Shown piece after piece: positions 34,757-42,733 of a stretch of DNA of 64,000 nucleotides; position 1 is the first letter of the stretch; the number at the start of each line of letters is the position of its first letter. Made by a program: the position numbers and the translations under genes. Where the stretch lies: NCBI GenBank assembly GCA_021202075.1, contig JAJQDT010000005.1:16647-80646 (forward strand), read 5' to 3'. Source of the stretch: Lachnospiraceae bacterium (GTDB lineage Bacteria; Bacillota; Clostridia; Lachnospirales; Lachnospiraceae). The notes beneath the pieces were generated by a model. It had not been told where the DNA came from and ran no database searches. It worked only from the letters and a program-made list of their open reading frames with translations.

Positions 34757-34865
34757 AACATCCTCCAATTCCTGTCCTGCATCGTTTACGGTGCAGGACG
34801 CAGGCAATGTTCCGATTCACAAAGTGAATCGAGAACGGTACCGATTTTTTATTGCGCGGCTCTCC
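34757..34865 (-). repeat. Structured dispersed repeat, copy ahead of lysC
   Basis: Consists of a hairpin (GTCCTGCATCG...CGGTGCAGGAC), the box GCAGGCAATGT, a second hairpin (CGATTCAC...GTGAATCG) and the boxes ACGGTACCG and TTGCGCGGCTCTCC. The part 34830-34861 matches 38220-38251 in reverse orientation with three differences. Confidence 0.75.
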
Positions 34866-34978
34866 TTACTTATCTTAATCTGTCAAACAATGCCGCAATC
34901 ATCCTGCCGCGCAGCTCAACTTACATCTTATTTTGCAAGCACTGCGAACCGCTGAATGCATCATGTCATCTGGAGAGC

Positions 34979-35737
34979 TTACAATTCTATCACATCACTC
35001 ATCCCATAATATCCGGCCGGTTTTCCGGCAAGAAAAGCCGCCGCCTGCACAGCGCCTTTCGCAAAAATGCTTCGCGAATACGCGGTGTGTTTAAATTCAA
35101 TCACCTCATCGAGCCCCGCGAAAATAATCTCGTGCTCCCCGACAATCGTGCCGCCGCGAACCGCGCTAATACCGATTTCGGACTTGTCGCGGCGTCTCTT
35201 CTCCTGGCTGCGGTCGTATGTGTATTCATACGCACCATCCATCGCCTCATTGATGCTGTCCGCCAGCGCGATCGCGGTGCCACTCGGCGCATCCAGCTTG
35301 CGATTGTGGTGTTTTTCCACGATTTCCACATCAAACCCCGCCGGGGCAAGCACCTTCGCGGCTTCCTTAATCAATGCCTGCAAAAGATTGATGCCCATGG
35401 ACATATTCGCAGACTTCAGGATCGCCACCTTTTCGGACGCAGCCGTGATCGCATCCAGCTGTTCCTGCGTGTAGCCCGTCGTGCAGAGCACCGCCGGCAC
35501 CAGCTTTTCCACACAGTAAGCAAGCAGGCCGTCCAGAGCCTTCACAGACGAAAAATCAATCACAACATCCGCTTCCACGTCACAGTCCGCAGGGGAAGCA
35601 AATACCGGATATGGGCGGTCGCCGGAATCGTACACATCAAAACCGGCCACGATCTCCATGCCCTCCTGTTCCGCTACAATATCGGTCACCACGCGCCCCA
35701 TATGGCCGCAGCAGCCGCTCATAATGACTCTTACCAT
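34979..35737 (-). CDS. dapB: 4-hydroxy-tetrahydrodipicolinate reductase
   Basis: 252 residues. The N-terminal MVRVIMSGCCGHMGRVVTDI holds the NAD(P)-binding GxxGxMG loop, VVIDFSS and LCTTGYT the cofactor site, VEKHHNRKLDAPSGTAIALA the catalytic His and substrate Lys (about residues 137-156), and RGGTIVGEHEIIF the C-terminal sheet. It reduces the DapA product on the way to lysine and diaminopimelate. It follows dapA after a 216-base gap that contains a three-copy 51-bp repeat. GAGGG precedes the ATG. Confidence 0.95.
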   Translation of the reverse strand: MVRVIMSGCCGHMGRVVTDIVAEQEGMEIVAGFDVYDSGDRPYPVFASPADCDVEADVVIDFSSVKALDGLLAYCVEKLVPAVLCTTGYTQEQLDAITAASEKVAILKSANMSMGINLLQALIKEAAKVLAPAGFDVEIVEKHHNRKLDAPSGTAIALADSINEAMDGAYEYTYDRSQEKRRRDKSEIGISAVRGGTIVGEHEIIFAGLDEVIEFKHTAYSRSIFAKGAVQAAAFLAGKPAGYYGMSDVIEL

Positions 35738-35770
35738 TATCGATCCCTCTTAACTGTCTTCTATTTCTTA

Positions 35771-35923
35771 TCCTGCATAGTTTTCTTCCGACAGGCTACG
35801 CGCATTCTTTTTCCGGTAAACTCCGCATCATTTTCCTCCGGCAGGCTCCCGCCCGTTCTGGTTCTGGAAAAATCCGCATCCATTTTCTTCCGGCAGGCTC
35901 CCGCCCGTTCTGGTTCCGAGAGG
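35771..35923. repeat. Three tandem 51-bp repeats between dapB and dapA
   Basis: Units begin at 35771, 35822 and 35873, each carrying TTTTC-TCCG-CAGGCT-C and GTTCTGGTTC-like segments; the last two are nearly identical. Non-coding on both strands as far as I can see. Confidence 0.85.
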
Positions 35924-35953
35924 CCTGCATATATTCTGCTTCGGGCAGCCGGA

Positions 35954-36838
35954 TTACAACAGCCCGTACTCCTTCATCGCCTTCTCAAGCCGTGCTGCGT
36001 TCGTTTCTTCCATCTCAAAAAGCGGCGCGCGCAGCGGGCCGGCCTCCATGCCCATCAGATTCAGCGCCTTTTTGACCGGAATCGGATTCACCTCGCAGAA
36101 AAGAGCCTCAATCAGATCCAGTGCCCTAAGCTGCAGCTCGCAGCTCTTCTTTATATCACCCTCGAAGAACGCTTCCGTAATGTCGTGCGTCTGGCGCGGC
36201 GCGATATTGGACAGAACCGAGATCACGCCGATACCGCCCAGGGACATAATCGGTACAATCTCCGCGTCATTGCCGGAATACAGATCCACCTGACCGCCCG
36301 CCAGGCTCATCAGCTTCGCAATCTGCTCAATGTTCGCGGATGCTTCCTTTACGCCGACGATGTTTTCCACATTCTTCGCCAGCCATGCCACCGTCTCCGG
36401 CAAAACGTTGCAGCCGGTGCGGCTCGGCACGTTGTAAAGAATAATCGGCAGCGATACAGATGCCGCGATTTTCGAATAATGCTGCTTCAGGCCGTTCTGC
36501 GTCGCCTTATTGTAATACGGGCTCACCAGCAGCAGGCCGTCCACACCCATCTTCTCTGCCTCTGTCGAGAGATAAATCGCGGTCTCCGTTGAATTCGACC
36601 CGGTGCCCGCAATGACCGGAATGCGCTTCGCCGTCTTCTCCGTCACATAGCGGATGACGTCCAGATGCTCCTCATGCGAAAGTGTGGAAGACTCGCCGGT
36701 CGTGCCGCATACGATAATCGCATCCGTGCCGCCCGCAATCTGCATCTCCACGAGCTCGCCCATCTTCTCATAATTGACCGTGCCGTCCTCGTGCATCGGT
36801 GTAACAATCGCGACTCCCGCTCCCTTAAAAATAGCCAT
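35954..36838 (-). CDS. dapA: 4-hydroxy-tetrahydrodipicolinate synthase
   Basis: 294 residues from ATG 36838 (AGGAGG 7 bases upstream; the longer reading to 36898 runs into the riboswitch expression platform). It is a TIM-barrel lyase: VAIVTPMHEDGTVNYEKM, VCGTTGESSTLSHEEH (Thr-Thr catalytic pair), GTGSNSTETAI, PYYNKATQNG with the catalytic Tyr, YNVPSRTG, and GVKEASANI with the Schiff-base Lys (about residue 162). It condenses aspartate semialdehyde with pyruvate, the first committed lysine step. It is controlled by the lysine riboswitch just upstream. Confidence 0.96.
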   Translation of the reverse strand: MAIFKGAGVAIVTPMHEDGTVNYEKMGELVEMQIAGGTDAIIVCGTTGESSTLSHEEHLDVIRYVTEKTAKRIPVIAGTGSNSTETAIYLSTEAEKMGVDGLLLVSPYYNKATQNGLKQHYSKIAASVSLPIILYNVPSRTGCNVLPETVAWLAKNVENIVGVKEASANIEQIAKLMSLAGGQVDLYSGNDAEIVPIMSLGGIGVISVLSNIAPRQTHDITEAFFEGDIKKSCELQLRALDLIEALFCEVNPIPVKKALNLMGMEAGPLRAPLFEMEETNAARLEKAMKEYGLL

Positions 36839-36921
36839 ATTCCATCCTCCTGTCCTGGAAATATTATACATAGCAAAGGGACTGGCGAGCAGTCCCAAAG
36901 AATTCGCATTTCATCCTTCAA

Positions 36922-37089
36922 GATAGCTCTCCATCGCCCTGCGATGACAGTCATATGGTTCTTCACCATATGCCCAGAAAAACGGTCTCAGGCGGCCGCT
37001 CTCCTTCGGCGTGTTTCCCTTTCCACAATCTTCCACTGCGCCTGAACGCATCCGACTCTGTACTGATGAACCACGCAACCTCTATCTGC
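36922..37089 (-). promoter_or_regulatory. Lysine riboswitch (L-box)
   Basis: On the minus strand the stretch runs GATAGAGGTTGCG, AGTACAGAGTC, GTGGAAAGGGAAACACGCCG, GAAGGAGAGCGG, CTGGGCATATG with a matching stem, ACTGTCATCGC and GATGGAGAGCTATC. The closing P1 helix GATAG/CTATC and the conserved GCCGAAGG and CTGG segments are those of the lysine-sensing aptamer. A hairpin GGGACTG-CTCGC-CAGTCCC (about 36878-36897) follows as the likely expression platform before dapA. Confidence 0.88.
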
Positions 37090-37147
37090 ATTTGGAACCT
37101 GCTGCAAGATAACTGATGCATCCTGCAGCCGTTCCTACCTTTGTCCA

Positions 37148-37176
37148 ACTATAGCACTCGTAAAATGGAATGTCAA
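37148..37176 (-). promoter_or_regulatory. Promoter of the lysine-riboswitch transcript
   Basis: Minus strand TTGACA (37176-37171), 17-base spacer, TATAGT (37153-37148), about 60 bases before the aptamer. Confidence 0.8.
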
Positions 37177-37330
37177 TGTTATTTCCCATTGTTTTTCTGA
37201 AATGCCGCATATCACCATACAATATCCGATGCACATTCGCAATATTTGCAATCATGCAAAGTGCAAATGAAATGGAGCGTTACAGGCGAAAAATACAGAT
37301 CATTTTTATCTGACAAAAGGAAACAAAGCG

Positions 37331-38188
37331 TCAGTCTTTGACGCTTAAAATCTGCAGGGCCGCGTATGCCGCCTCCAGATAGGGATTCTCCGCCTGTGCG
37401 AACGCGCCTGCTTCCGTCAGCTCGGACAGCTTCGGATCAACCGGCATTTTTCCGGCGACGAGAATGCCCATCTCCTTTGCCGCCTCTTCAATCCGGCTCT
37501 CACCAAATACCGGGATTTTCTTTCCGCAGTCCGGACAGACAAGATAGCTGTAGTTTTCGATCAGGCCAAGCACCGGGATGTTCATCGCGTCCGCCATGTT
37601 ATAGGCCTTTTTCACGATCATCTTCACCAGATCCTGCGGCGTGGTCACGACGAAAATGCCATCGACCGGGAGCGACTGAAATACGGTCAGCGGCACATCT
37701 CCGGTTCCGGGAGGCATGTCCACGAGCAGATAATCCAGCTCGCCCCAGATAACGTCATGCCAGAACTGCTTCACCAGCCCGGCCAGGATCGGCCCGCGCC
37801 AGATGACGGGATCCTCCGGATTGGAAAGCAGCAGGTTGATGGAGATCACCTTTATATCATTGTCCGTCAGCCGCGGATAGATTCCCGCATCGTCCGCCTC
37901 GGCCAGTCCGGTCATGCCATACATTCTCGGGATCGACGGCCCTGTGATGTCCGCATCCATTATCCCGACCCGGTAGCCCTTTGACGCCAGCAGATTCGCC
38001 AGCGACGCGGTCACCATCGACTTGCCGACGCCGCCCTTTCCGCTCACGACGCCAATCACGTGTTTCACATCTGAATATGCATTCATCTCCTCCTGCATAC
38101 TCTCCGGCTGCCCGCCATTCGCGCTCGGGCACCCCTCACAGCTCTCTCTGTCGCAGCTGGCCGCGCTGCTGCATGTTGAATCCGCCAT
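37331..38188 (-). CDS. Mrp/NBP35-type iron-sulfur carrier ATPase
   Basis: 285 residues from ATG 38188 (AGGAGG upstream). The N-terminal Cys cluster CDRESCEGC (about residues 12-20) resembles Nbp35 forms. The deviant Walker A GVVSGKGGVGKS (about residues 45-56), DADITGPSIPRM and LLVDMPPGTGD are the hallmarks of Mrp ATPases. Near the C-terminus CPDCGKKIPVFG holds the CxxC that binds a shared Fe-S cluster. It probably loads Fe-S clusters onto target enzymes. It is transcribed after the toxin-pair remnant and before the riboswitch region. Confidence 0.92.
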   Translation of the reverse strand: MADSTCSSAASCDRESCEGCPSANGGQPESMQEEMNAYSDVKHVIGVVSGKGGVGKSMVTASLANLLASKGYRVGIMDADITGPSIPRMYGMTGLAEADDAGIYPRLTDNDIKVISINLLLSNPEDPVIWRGPILAGLVKQFWHDVIWGELDYLLVDMPPGTGDVPLTVFQSLPVDGIFVVTTPQDLVKMIVKKAYNMADAMNIPVLGLIENYSYLVCPDCGKKIPVFGESRIEEAAKEMGILVAGKMPVDPKLSELTEAGAFAQAENPYLEAAYAALQILSVKD

Positions 38189-38201
38189 TTTTCCATTCCT
38201 C

Positions 38202-38291
38202 CTACTCATATATAATAGTAGCCGCACAATAAATAATCGGTACCGTTCTCGCCTTCTTAAATTGAGTCGTCCTTTGGATTTTATACTTCAC
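38202..38291 (-). pseudogene. YafQ/RelE-type toxin truncated by a dispersed repeat
   Basis: GTG at 38291 overlaps the antitoxin stop. The first 14 residues, VKYKIQRTTQFKKA, look like the start of YafQ-type mRNA endonuclease toxins (MKYKI-x-x-T-x-x-FKKD). From about 38251 the DNA becomes the dispersed repeat (ACGGTACCG...GCCGCAC), giving the nonsense tail RTVPIIYCAATIIYE and a stop. All catalytic residues are lost. Confidence 0.6.
38220..38251 (+). repeat. Dispersed repeat copy inside the broken toxin gene
   Basis: Matches 34830-34861 (opposite orientation) in 29 of 32 positions by my count, including GGTACCG and GTTCTCG. Confidence 0.75.
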
Positions 38292-38452
38292 TCTTCATTT
38301 AACTCCTCAAACAAAGCTTCTACACTGTCAAACCTCCTGGCATCCGGGTCATTAATCATCTGATCTCCTTCCTCCATGGCTGCAAGAGTAATCGAATTCA
38401 GATTGTTATACTTGTATCTGCCCTGACGGTCATAGTCATTCTCTTTTCGCAT
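38288..38452 (-). CDS. RelB/DinJ-like antitoxin, short form
   Basis: 54 residues: MRKENDYDRQGRYKYNNL, then a helical region ITLAAMEEGDQMINDPDARR and ending FDSVEALFEELNEE. The GDQMI-DP-ARRF and VEALFEEL tail is typical of RelB/DinJ antitoxins that wrap YafQ/RelE toxins. The usual N-terminal ribbon-helix-helix is shortened or absent, so DNA binding is doubtful. It has its own good promoter (38493-38521) and directly overlaps the truncated toxin frame. With the toxin destroyed it is probably a relic still being expressed. Confidence 0.6.
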   Translation of the reverse strand: MRKENDYDRQGRYKYNNLNSITLAAMEEGDQMINDPDARRFDSVEALFEELNEE

Positions 38453-38492
38453 ATTTCCTGTCCATATCCTGACGTTCTTTTATCGTTTTTTC

Positions 38493-38521
38493 ATTATATG
38501 CGTTTTTATGCCCATTGTAAA
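38493..38521 (-). promoter_or_regulatory. Promoter of the antitoxin remnant
   Basis: Minus strand TTTACA (38521-38516), 17-base spacer, TATAAT (38498-38493). Confidence 0.7.
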
Positions 38522-38587
38522 TACATTGCAGAATAATTTCGTAAATTACCCATTATCTACAGCCAATGGGCTTGCAGTCGACCTGTT

Positions 38588-40591
38588 TCAAAAATCCGCC
38601 CCATCCTCTTCAAGCAGCCGCCGCAAATACCGCGCAACGACCCGCGCAAAGCCCGAAGTATCGCGAATATAGGTAAAATCCTTTCCGAAGATTTTTTTTT
38701 CCGCCGCCAGCTCCGATTCCTTTCCGGTAAACACACCAAGCACACAGACACCGGCGCCGCGCAGCTTTCTCACCTCGAAGGCCGTATCCTGCACCGCGTA
38801 ATCGCCATAATAAGGGCGGGGATTGCGGCTGTTCGGACGATTGACGATGATGTCATTCGGCTTTCCGTCGCTGAGCACGATGAGAATCTTTCCTTCCTCT
38901 TCCCGCCGCAAAAGCGAGTCGCCCGCTGCCCGGATGGCCAGACCGTCCCGGTTGTTCGAGGAAGCGACAAAATTCAAAAGCTTCCGGTTATCCTTGCGCG
39001 GCGCATCGTACGTGCGAAACCGCTGCAGCACGGTATAATCCCAAAAAGTACAGAAGCTTGTGATCTGCAGCGGAATCCGATTGGCCAGGAGCGCCTCTGC
39101 CAGAATAAAAGCCTGCATCGCGACGTCGCCCTGCCGGTCGCGCTGAGAGCCGCTCGCGTCAATCAGAATATCCACGGCAAACTCTGCATTGCTGCGGCGC
39201 TGCATCTTCGTAAACAGCCGCCCGGGAGGATCCTTTCTCTCGATCTGCCACAGCCGCCGCGGAACAATCGAGCCCGCGTACGAATCCTGCCATTCCGGCT
39301 CGCTGCGCCGGTTCAGGGAGCGCCTCAGTTCATCCGAGAGCTGTTCGACATTGCGGGCGATCAGATGCTGGTGGTTCCGAAAATGCACCCTGTTCTTTTC
39401 CGCATACCGTTTCGCTTTCACGTATTGCGCGTTGGAGAGGACCGGATTCTCCAGAATCCCCTCGGTATCGTACAGGCTGCAGTCCGCGTGCGCCCCGCGG
39501 CAGAGCCTTAAGTTTTTCTGCTCCTGCTCTCTCTTTGTCAGGTACGACCGGCCATAATTCAGTTCCATATAGGAGTGCATTTTTTCAGCCGATTCTTCAT
39601 CAATCAGGATGACCTTTCGCTTCGCCTTCGGCGGCTGCTCCGGCTCCTCGTCCGGCTCCTCCCGCAGCGTCGTGACCATCTGATTCATCTGATTAAAATA
39701 CTGCTCCAGCAAATCCTCCGAAATCTCTTCTTTGAGAAAATCACTCCAGTCAAACTCCTGCAAATCCTCGAGCGTCACAGAAAGAACCTGCTCCAGGCTG
39801 CCATGCTTTCGCTCAAAAGATTTATCAATCAGGGTATTATACAGGGTATCCACCGTGCGGATGATTCCCATGGAAACTGCCGCCCTGTCATCTCCGCTAT
39901 TCTCAAAACTCCGGTTATCTCTGGCAGTTCCTCCTTCTGCGCATTCTTCCCGAATGCTCCGGCCGTCCCGGACGCTTCCTTCATCTGCGCTTTCTTCCTG
40001 AATGCTCCGGCCGTCCCGGGCGCTTCCTTCATCTGCGCTTTCTTCCTGAATGCTCCGGCCGTCCCAGACGTTTCCGCTGTCTGCGCCTTCACTCTGAATA
40101 TTCTCCAACGTCCGGATCCGCTGCACGCTCTCCCGTATCTGCTTTTCGCCGCCGCAGTCCCCGTACAGGCTGTACTTCATCCACGCGATTTTCACCCGCC
40201 CAGGCAGCGTGGCGCTCATTTTGTGAAACGAATGCTCCAGCAGATCCGAAAACGCCTTTTTGCGCAACTCGGGCACGCCCGGGCGCTCCGCCGCCACCGG
40301 CCGCCAGACGGCAGCGTCTACGCAGAGCTGGGCGAGCTCCGCCAGCGGCCGCTCATCCGCCCCCAGGTAAACCTTTTTCACCAGATAAAGTGCGAATGCG
40401 TTTTTGTCAAAAAAACGCGCGAATGCGCCCTGCTTGACTGCGTCATACAGGGAAATATACTTCGAGCGCCCGTATGATTCCGCATCCAGCTTCGTATCCA
40501 GCGCGTAGTCTCCGCTGACGGTCCACATCAGGTTGCGGAGCCGGTTCTCTATATCTATGTCTGTCCGGAAATCCGTCTCGTCATATGTCAC
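38588..40591 (-). CDS. VWA-domain protein (CobT/NorD-like C-terminus), pair 2
   Basis: 667 residues from GTG 40591, which lies 7 bases after GGAGG; an ATG at 40630 would add 13 residues without a ribosome site. The N-terminal two-thirds is helical and of unknown fold. About residues 190-245 hold tandem 16-residue repeats (DGRSIQEESADEG). The C-terminal VWA domain (from about 480) has AEFAVDILIDASGSQRDR with the DxSGS MIDAS, SSNNRDGLAI and LIVLSDGKPNDI. It resembles NorD/CobT VWA proteins that work with MoxR/CobS ATPases. The partner AAA gene (40857-41870) lies directly upstream. Confidence 0.85.
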   Translation of the reverse strand: MTYDETDFRTDIDIENRLRNLMWTVSGDYALDTKLDAESYGRSKYISLYDAVKQGAFARFFDKNAFALYLVKKVYLGADERPLAELAQLCVDAAVWRPVAAERPGVPELRKKAFSDLLEHSFHKMSATLPGRVKIAWMKYSLYGDCGGEKQIRESVQRIRTLENIQSEGADSGNVWDGRSIQEESADEGSARDGRSIQEESADEGSVRDGRSIREECAEGGTARDNRSFENSGDDRAAVSMGIIRTVDTLYNTLIDKSFERKHGSLEQVLSVTLEDLQEFDWSDFLKEEISEDLLEQYFNQMNQMVTTLREEPDEEPEQPPKAKRKVILIDEESAEKMHSYMELNYGRSYLTKREQEQKNLRLCRGAHADCSLYDTEGILENPVLSNAQYVKAKRYAEKNRVHFRNHQHLIARNVEQLSDELRRSLNRRSEPEWQDSYAGSIVPRRLWQIERKDPPGRLFTKMQRRSNAEFAVDILIDASGSQRDRQGDVAMQAFILAEALLANRIPLQITSFCTFWDYTVLQRFRTYDAPRKDNRKLLNFVASSNNRDGLAIRAAGDSLLRREEEGKILIVLSDGKPNDIIVNRPNSRNPRPYYGDYAVQDTAFEVRKLRGAGVCVLGVFTGKESELAAEKKIFGKDFTYIRDTSGFARVVARYLRRLLEEDGADF
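39937..40085. repeat. 48-bp tandem repeats inside the VWA gene
   Basis: About 3.5 copies, with unit starts at 39975 and 40023 (CTTCCTTCATCTGCGC). Each encodes 16 residues of type DGRSIQEESADEG, so the frame is kept. Confidence 0.85.
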
Positions 40592-40856
40592 AAAAATTCC
40601 TCCGCATTTCCTGAAAAACCATGCCTTCATAAGAAACGATTATGTGCTTCGTAATTCCATGTAATTTCATGTGATTCCATGTGATTCCAATCGCTCTTTT
40701 CACCGCTCGCATGACGCGGAAGCTTCAACGTTCTTCGTTTTCTTCGGTCGATGCCAGGGAACTGTCGCGAAATATCTTATTCTTCCTGCGCCGCCTAATA
40801 TGCAGTTAGCAAGCGATAAAATACTCGGTGTAGCCGGACGAACATCCGGCAGATAA

Positions 40857-41870
40857 TCAACTGTGCAGAAATACATCCCCCGGCGTCCAGCTTTCCGGAA
40901 TCCTCGTCATCACAATGTCCTCTGCCAGCTCCCGCTCGAACAGGTCAAATGTCTTGTTCACAATCCCCATCCGCACCGCGAGCCTCGGGGCGAGCCCGGC
41001 GCGCACCGTCTTCAGTGCGCCGATCAGCCCTCGCAGATCCAGCGGCTTCGTGGAGATCTCATTGTTATTCGCTTTCGCCTGCAGATCCAGAAACAGGCCG
41101 CAGATCTGCCGCAGTCCTTCTTCTGTGAAGTCCGGAAAGATCTCCGTCAGAATAAAATGCAGCGATTCTTCGGTCACCGGCGGCATCTCAATCACCAGAA
41201 AGCGCGATACCAATGCCTCGTTCAGTTCTCTTGTTCCCGCATATCCATAGTTCATGGTTCCGATGAAGCGTGTCGCGTCGTGAAGCCGGATCTTTTCATA
41301 TCCCGGCACATCCAGAATCCGGCGGTAGTCCAGCGCCGCATGGAGGACGGAGACCGCGTCATTTTTCGCCATATTGATTTCGTCAAAAATGCCAAACCCG
41401 CCGTTCACCGCGCAGTCATAGACCGGACCGGTGCGCAGCTGCACCTCATTGTTGCGGAACGTATCCGTGCCGATCAGCGCGCTGCTGTCCATATTGACAT
41501 GAAACGAAATATTCCAGGAAGGCCGTCCAAAGACCCAGGCCAGATTCTCCGCCAACACATTTTTACCGGTCGCCTTCGTGCCGGTCAGCAGAATATTTTC
41601 CCCCTGCAAAAGGGCCGAAGCCGCCATCTCAAACGTCTCCCGCCCATAATATGGCAGAGCCGGCGGTACGATACGCTCCCGCACAGCAGCGCCGCCCAAA
41701 CGCGCAGCGTTTCTCTTATTGGCGGCGCGTTCTGCCGCCGAGCGGATGCGAGGGGGCGTTTCCGCAGCAGCGCCATCTTCCTCCAAATACCGGTTTCGAA
41801 ATTCGATGATTGCATCCAAAAGTGCGGGATTCACGCCCTGATCCCGCAAAGCCTGGAAAATACGATCCAT
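40857..41870 (-). CDS. MoxR/CobS-type AAA ATPase, pair 2
   Basis: 337 residues. Walker A reads GTKATGKNVLAE (about residue 97), a slightly deviant GxxxxGK(N), followed by Walker B FGIFDEINMAKND and sensor FIGTMNYGYAG, and an arginine-rich SRFLVIEMPP. The insert SAAERAANKRNAARLGGAAV (about residues 44-63) is encoded by a piece of the dispersed repeat also found ahead of feoA. It should remodel or activate a client with the VWA protein encoded immediately downstream. The shape of the pair resembles the NorQ/NorD and CobS/CobT couples, but no target enzyme is nearby. Confidence 0.85.
   Translation of the reverse strand: MDRIFQALRDQGVNPALLDAIIEFRNRYLEEDGAAAETPPRIRSAAERAANKRNAARLGGAAVRERIVPPALPYYGRETFEMAASALLQGENILLTGTKATGKNVLAENLAWVFGRPSWNISFHVNMDSSALIGTDTFRNNEVQLRTGPVYDCAVNGGFGIFDEINMAKNDAVSVLHAALDYRRILDVPGYEKIRLHDATRFIGTMNYGYAGTRELNEALVSRFLVIEMPPVTEESLHFILTEIFPDFTEEGLRQICGLFLDLQAKANNNEISTKPLDLRGLIGALKTVRAGLAPRLAVRMGIVNKTFDLFERELAEDIVMTRIPESWTPGDVFLHS
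41690..41728. repeat. Dispersed repeat fragment within the AAA ATPase coding sequence
   Basis: GCGCCGCCCAAACGCGCAGC and TTTCT-TTATTGGCG match 27274-27312 almost base for base. Here they are translated as AANKRNAARLGGAA. Confidence 0.75.
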
Positions 41871-41919
41871 TGATAAGTTCTCCCTCTATGCTATCTGGTT
41901 CTAATGACAGTAAAATAAC

Positions 41920-42582
41920 CTACACGCGCCGCCGGTCGATGACTCTGGAGATAAACATCCCGATCATCTGGATGAGCTGCGCCAGAATGACCAGCAGCAC
42001 GACCGTCACCATCAGAACCTTCGGCTGCCAGCGCTGATAGCCATAGCGCAAGGCAATATCTCCGAGACCGCCGCCCGCACAGGCGCCGGACATTGCGGAA
42101 TATCCGAGGATCGTCGTCATCGCAATCGTCGCGTTCACGACCAGAGACGTGCGCCCCTCCGGAATCAGCACCTTGCGGATGATCTCCCACACGCTCGCTC
42201 CCATACTCTGCGCCGCCTCGATCACGCCGCGGTCCACCTCCTTCAGAGAGGACTCCACCATGCGGGCAATGTAAGGCGCAGCCGCCACGGTAAGCGGTAC
42301 AATGGTCGCCGTGGCGCCGTAGCTTTTCCCGACGATCAGCCTTGTCAGCGGCCGAATCGTGATCATCAGAATCAGGAACGGCACACTCCGCAGCAGATTT
42401 GTGATCACATCCAGTATTTTATAGACAAGCGGGTTCTGTTTGATCCCGTCCGCACCGGTCACCGTCAGCACGACCCCCAGCGGCAGACCGATAATGTACC
42501 CAAACAGTGTAGACATGCAGGTCATCCACATCGTCTCGCCGACACCCTCGATAATCATTGTGATTGTTTTGCTATCCAACAT
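41920..42582 (-). CDS. metI: Methionine ABC transporter permease
   Basis: 220 residues with five hydrophobic segments. The EAA-type loop reads ESSLKEVDRGVIEAAQSMGA (about residues 113-132), the coupling site for the ATPase. VGETMWMTCMSTLFGYIIGL at the N-terminus is typical of MetI. It imports D/L-methionine with MetN and MetQ. The gene follows metN after a 147-base spacer that carries a structured dispersed repeat. Confidence 0.92.
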   Translation of the reverse strand: MLDSKTITMIIEGVGETMWMTCMSTLFGYIIGLPLGVVLTVTGADGIKQNPLVYKILDVITNLLRSVPFLILMITIRPLTRLIVGKSYGATATIVPLTVAAAPYIARMVESSLKEVDRGVIEAAQSMGASVWEIIRKVLIPEGRTSLVVNATIAMTTILGYSAMSGACAGGGLGDIALRYGYQRWQPKVLMVTVVLLVILAQLIQMIGMFISRVIDRRRV

Positions 42583-42649
42583 AATTTACATTCCTCCGAA
42601 TCGGACAGATTCGCGCGTATCCACAATGCATTTTGCGGCTGCTTTCCTA

Positions 42650-42733
42650 TATGTCCGCCATCGGGTTTTGATGGCGGATGCAGGCCACGCCATTGTGCGC
42701 AGCACAATTTACAGTTGGCGTGGCTCTCCTATC
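42650..42733 (-). repeat. Structured dispersed repeat between metN and metI
   Basis: Consists of a hairpin GTCCGCCATCG...TGATGGCGGAT, then GCAGGC, then a stem CCACGCC/GGCGTGG enclosing ATTGTGCGCAGCACAAT, then CTCTCC. Same order of parts as the copies ahead of lysC and whiA. Confidence 0.7.

Noticed and set aside
35087..36592. A 501-codon plus-strand frame opposite dapB and dapA
   Set aside because: It covers the genes and the repeat array between them and has shadow composition.
39937..40085. Possible CRISPR array
   Set aside because: The units are adjacent without spacers and keep a reading frame; they are a coding tandem repeat. The same holds for 47516-47671, 63152-63253 and 35771-35923.
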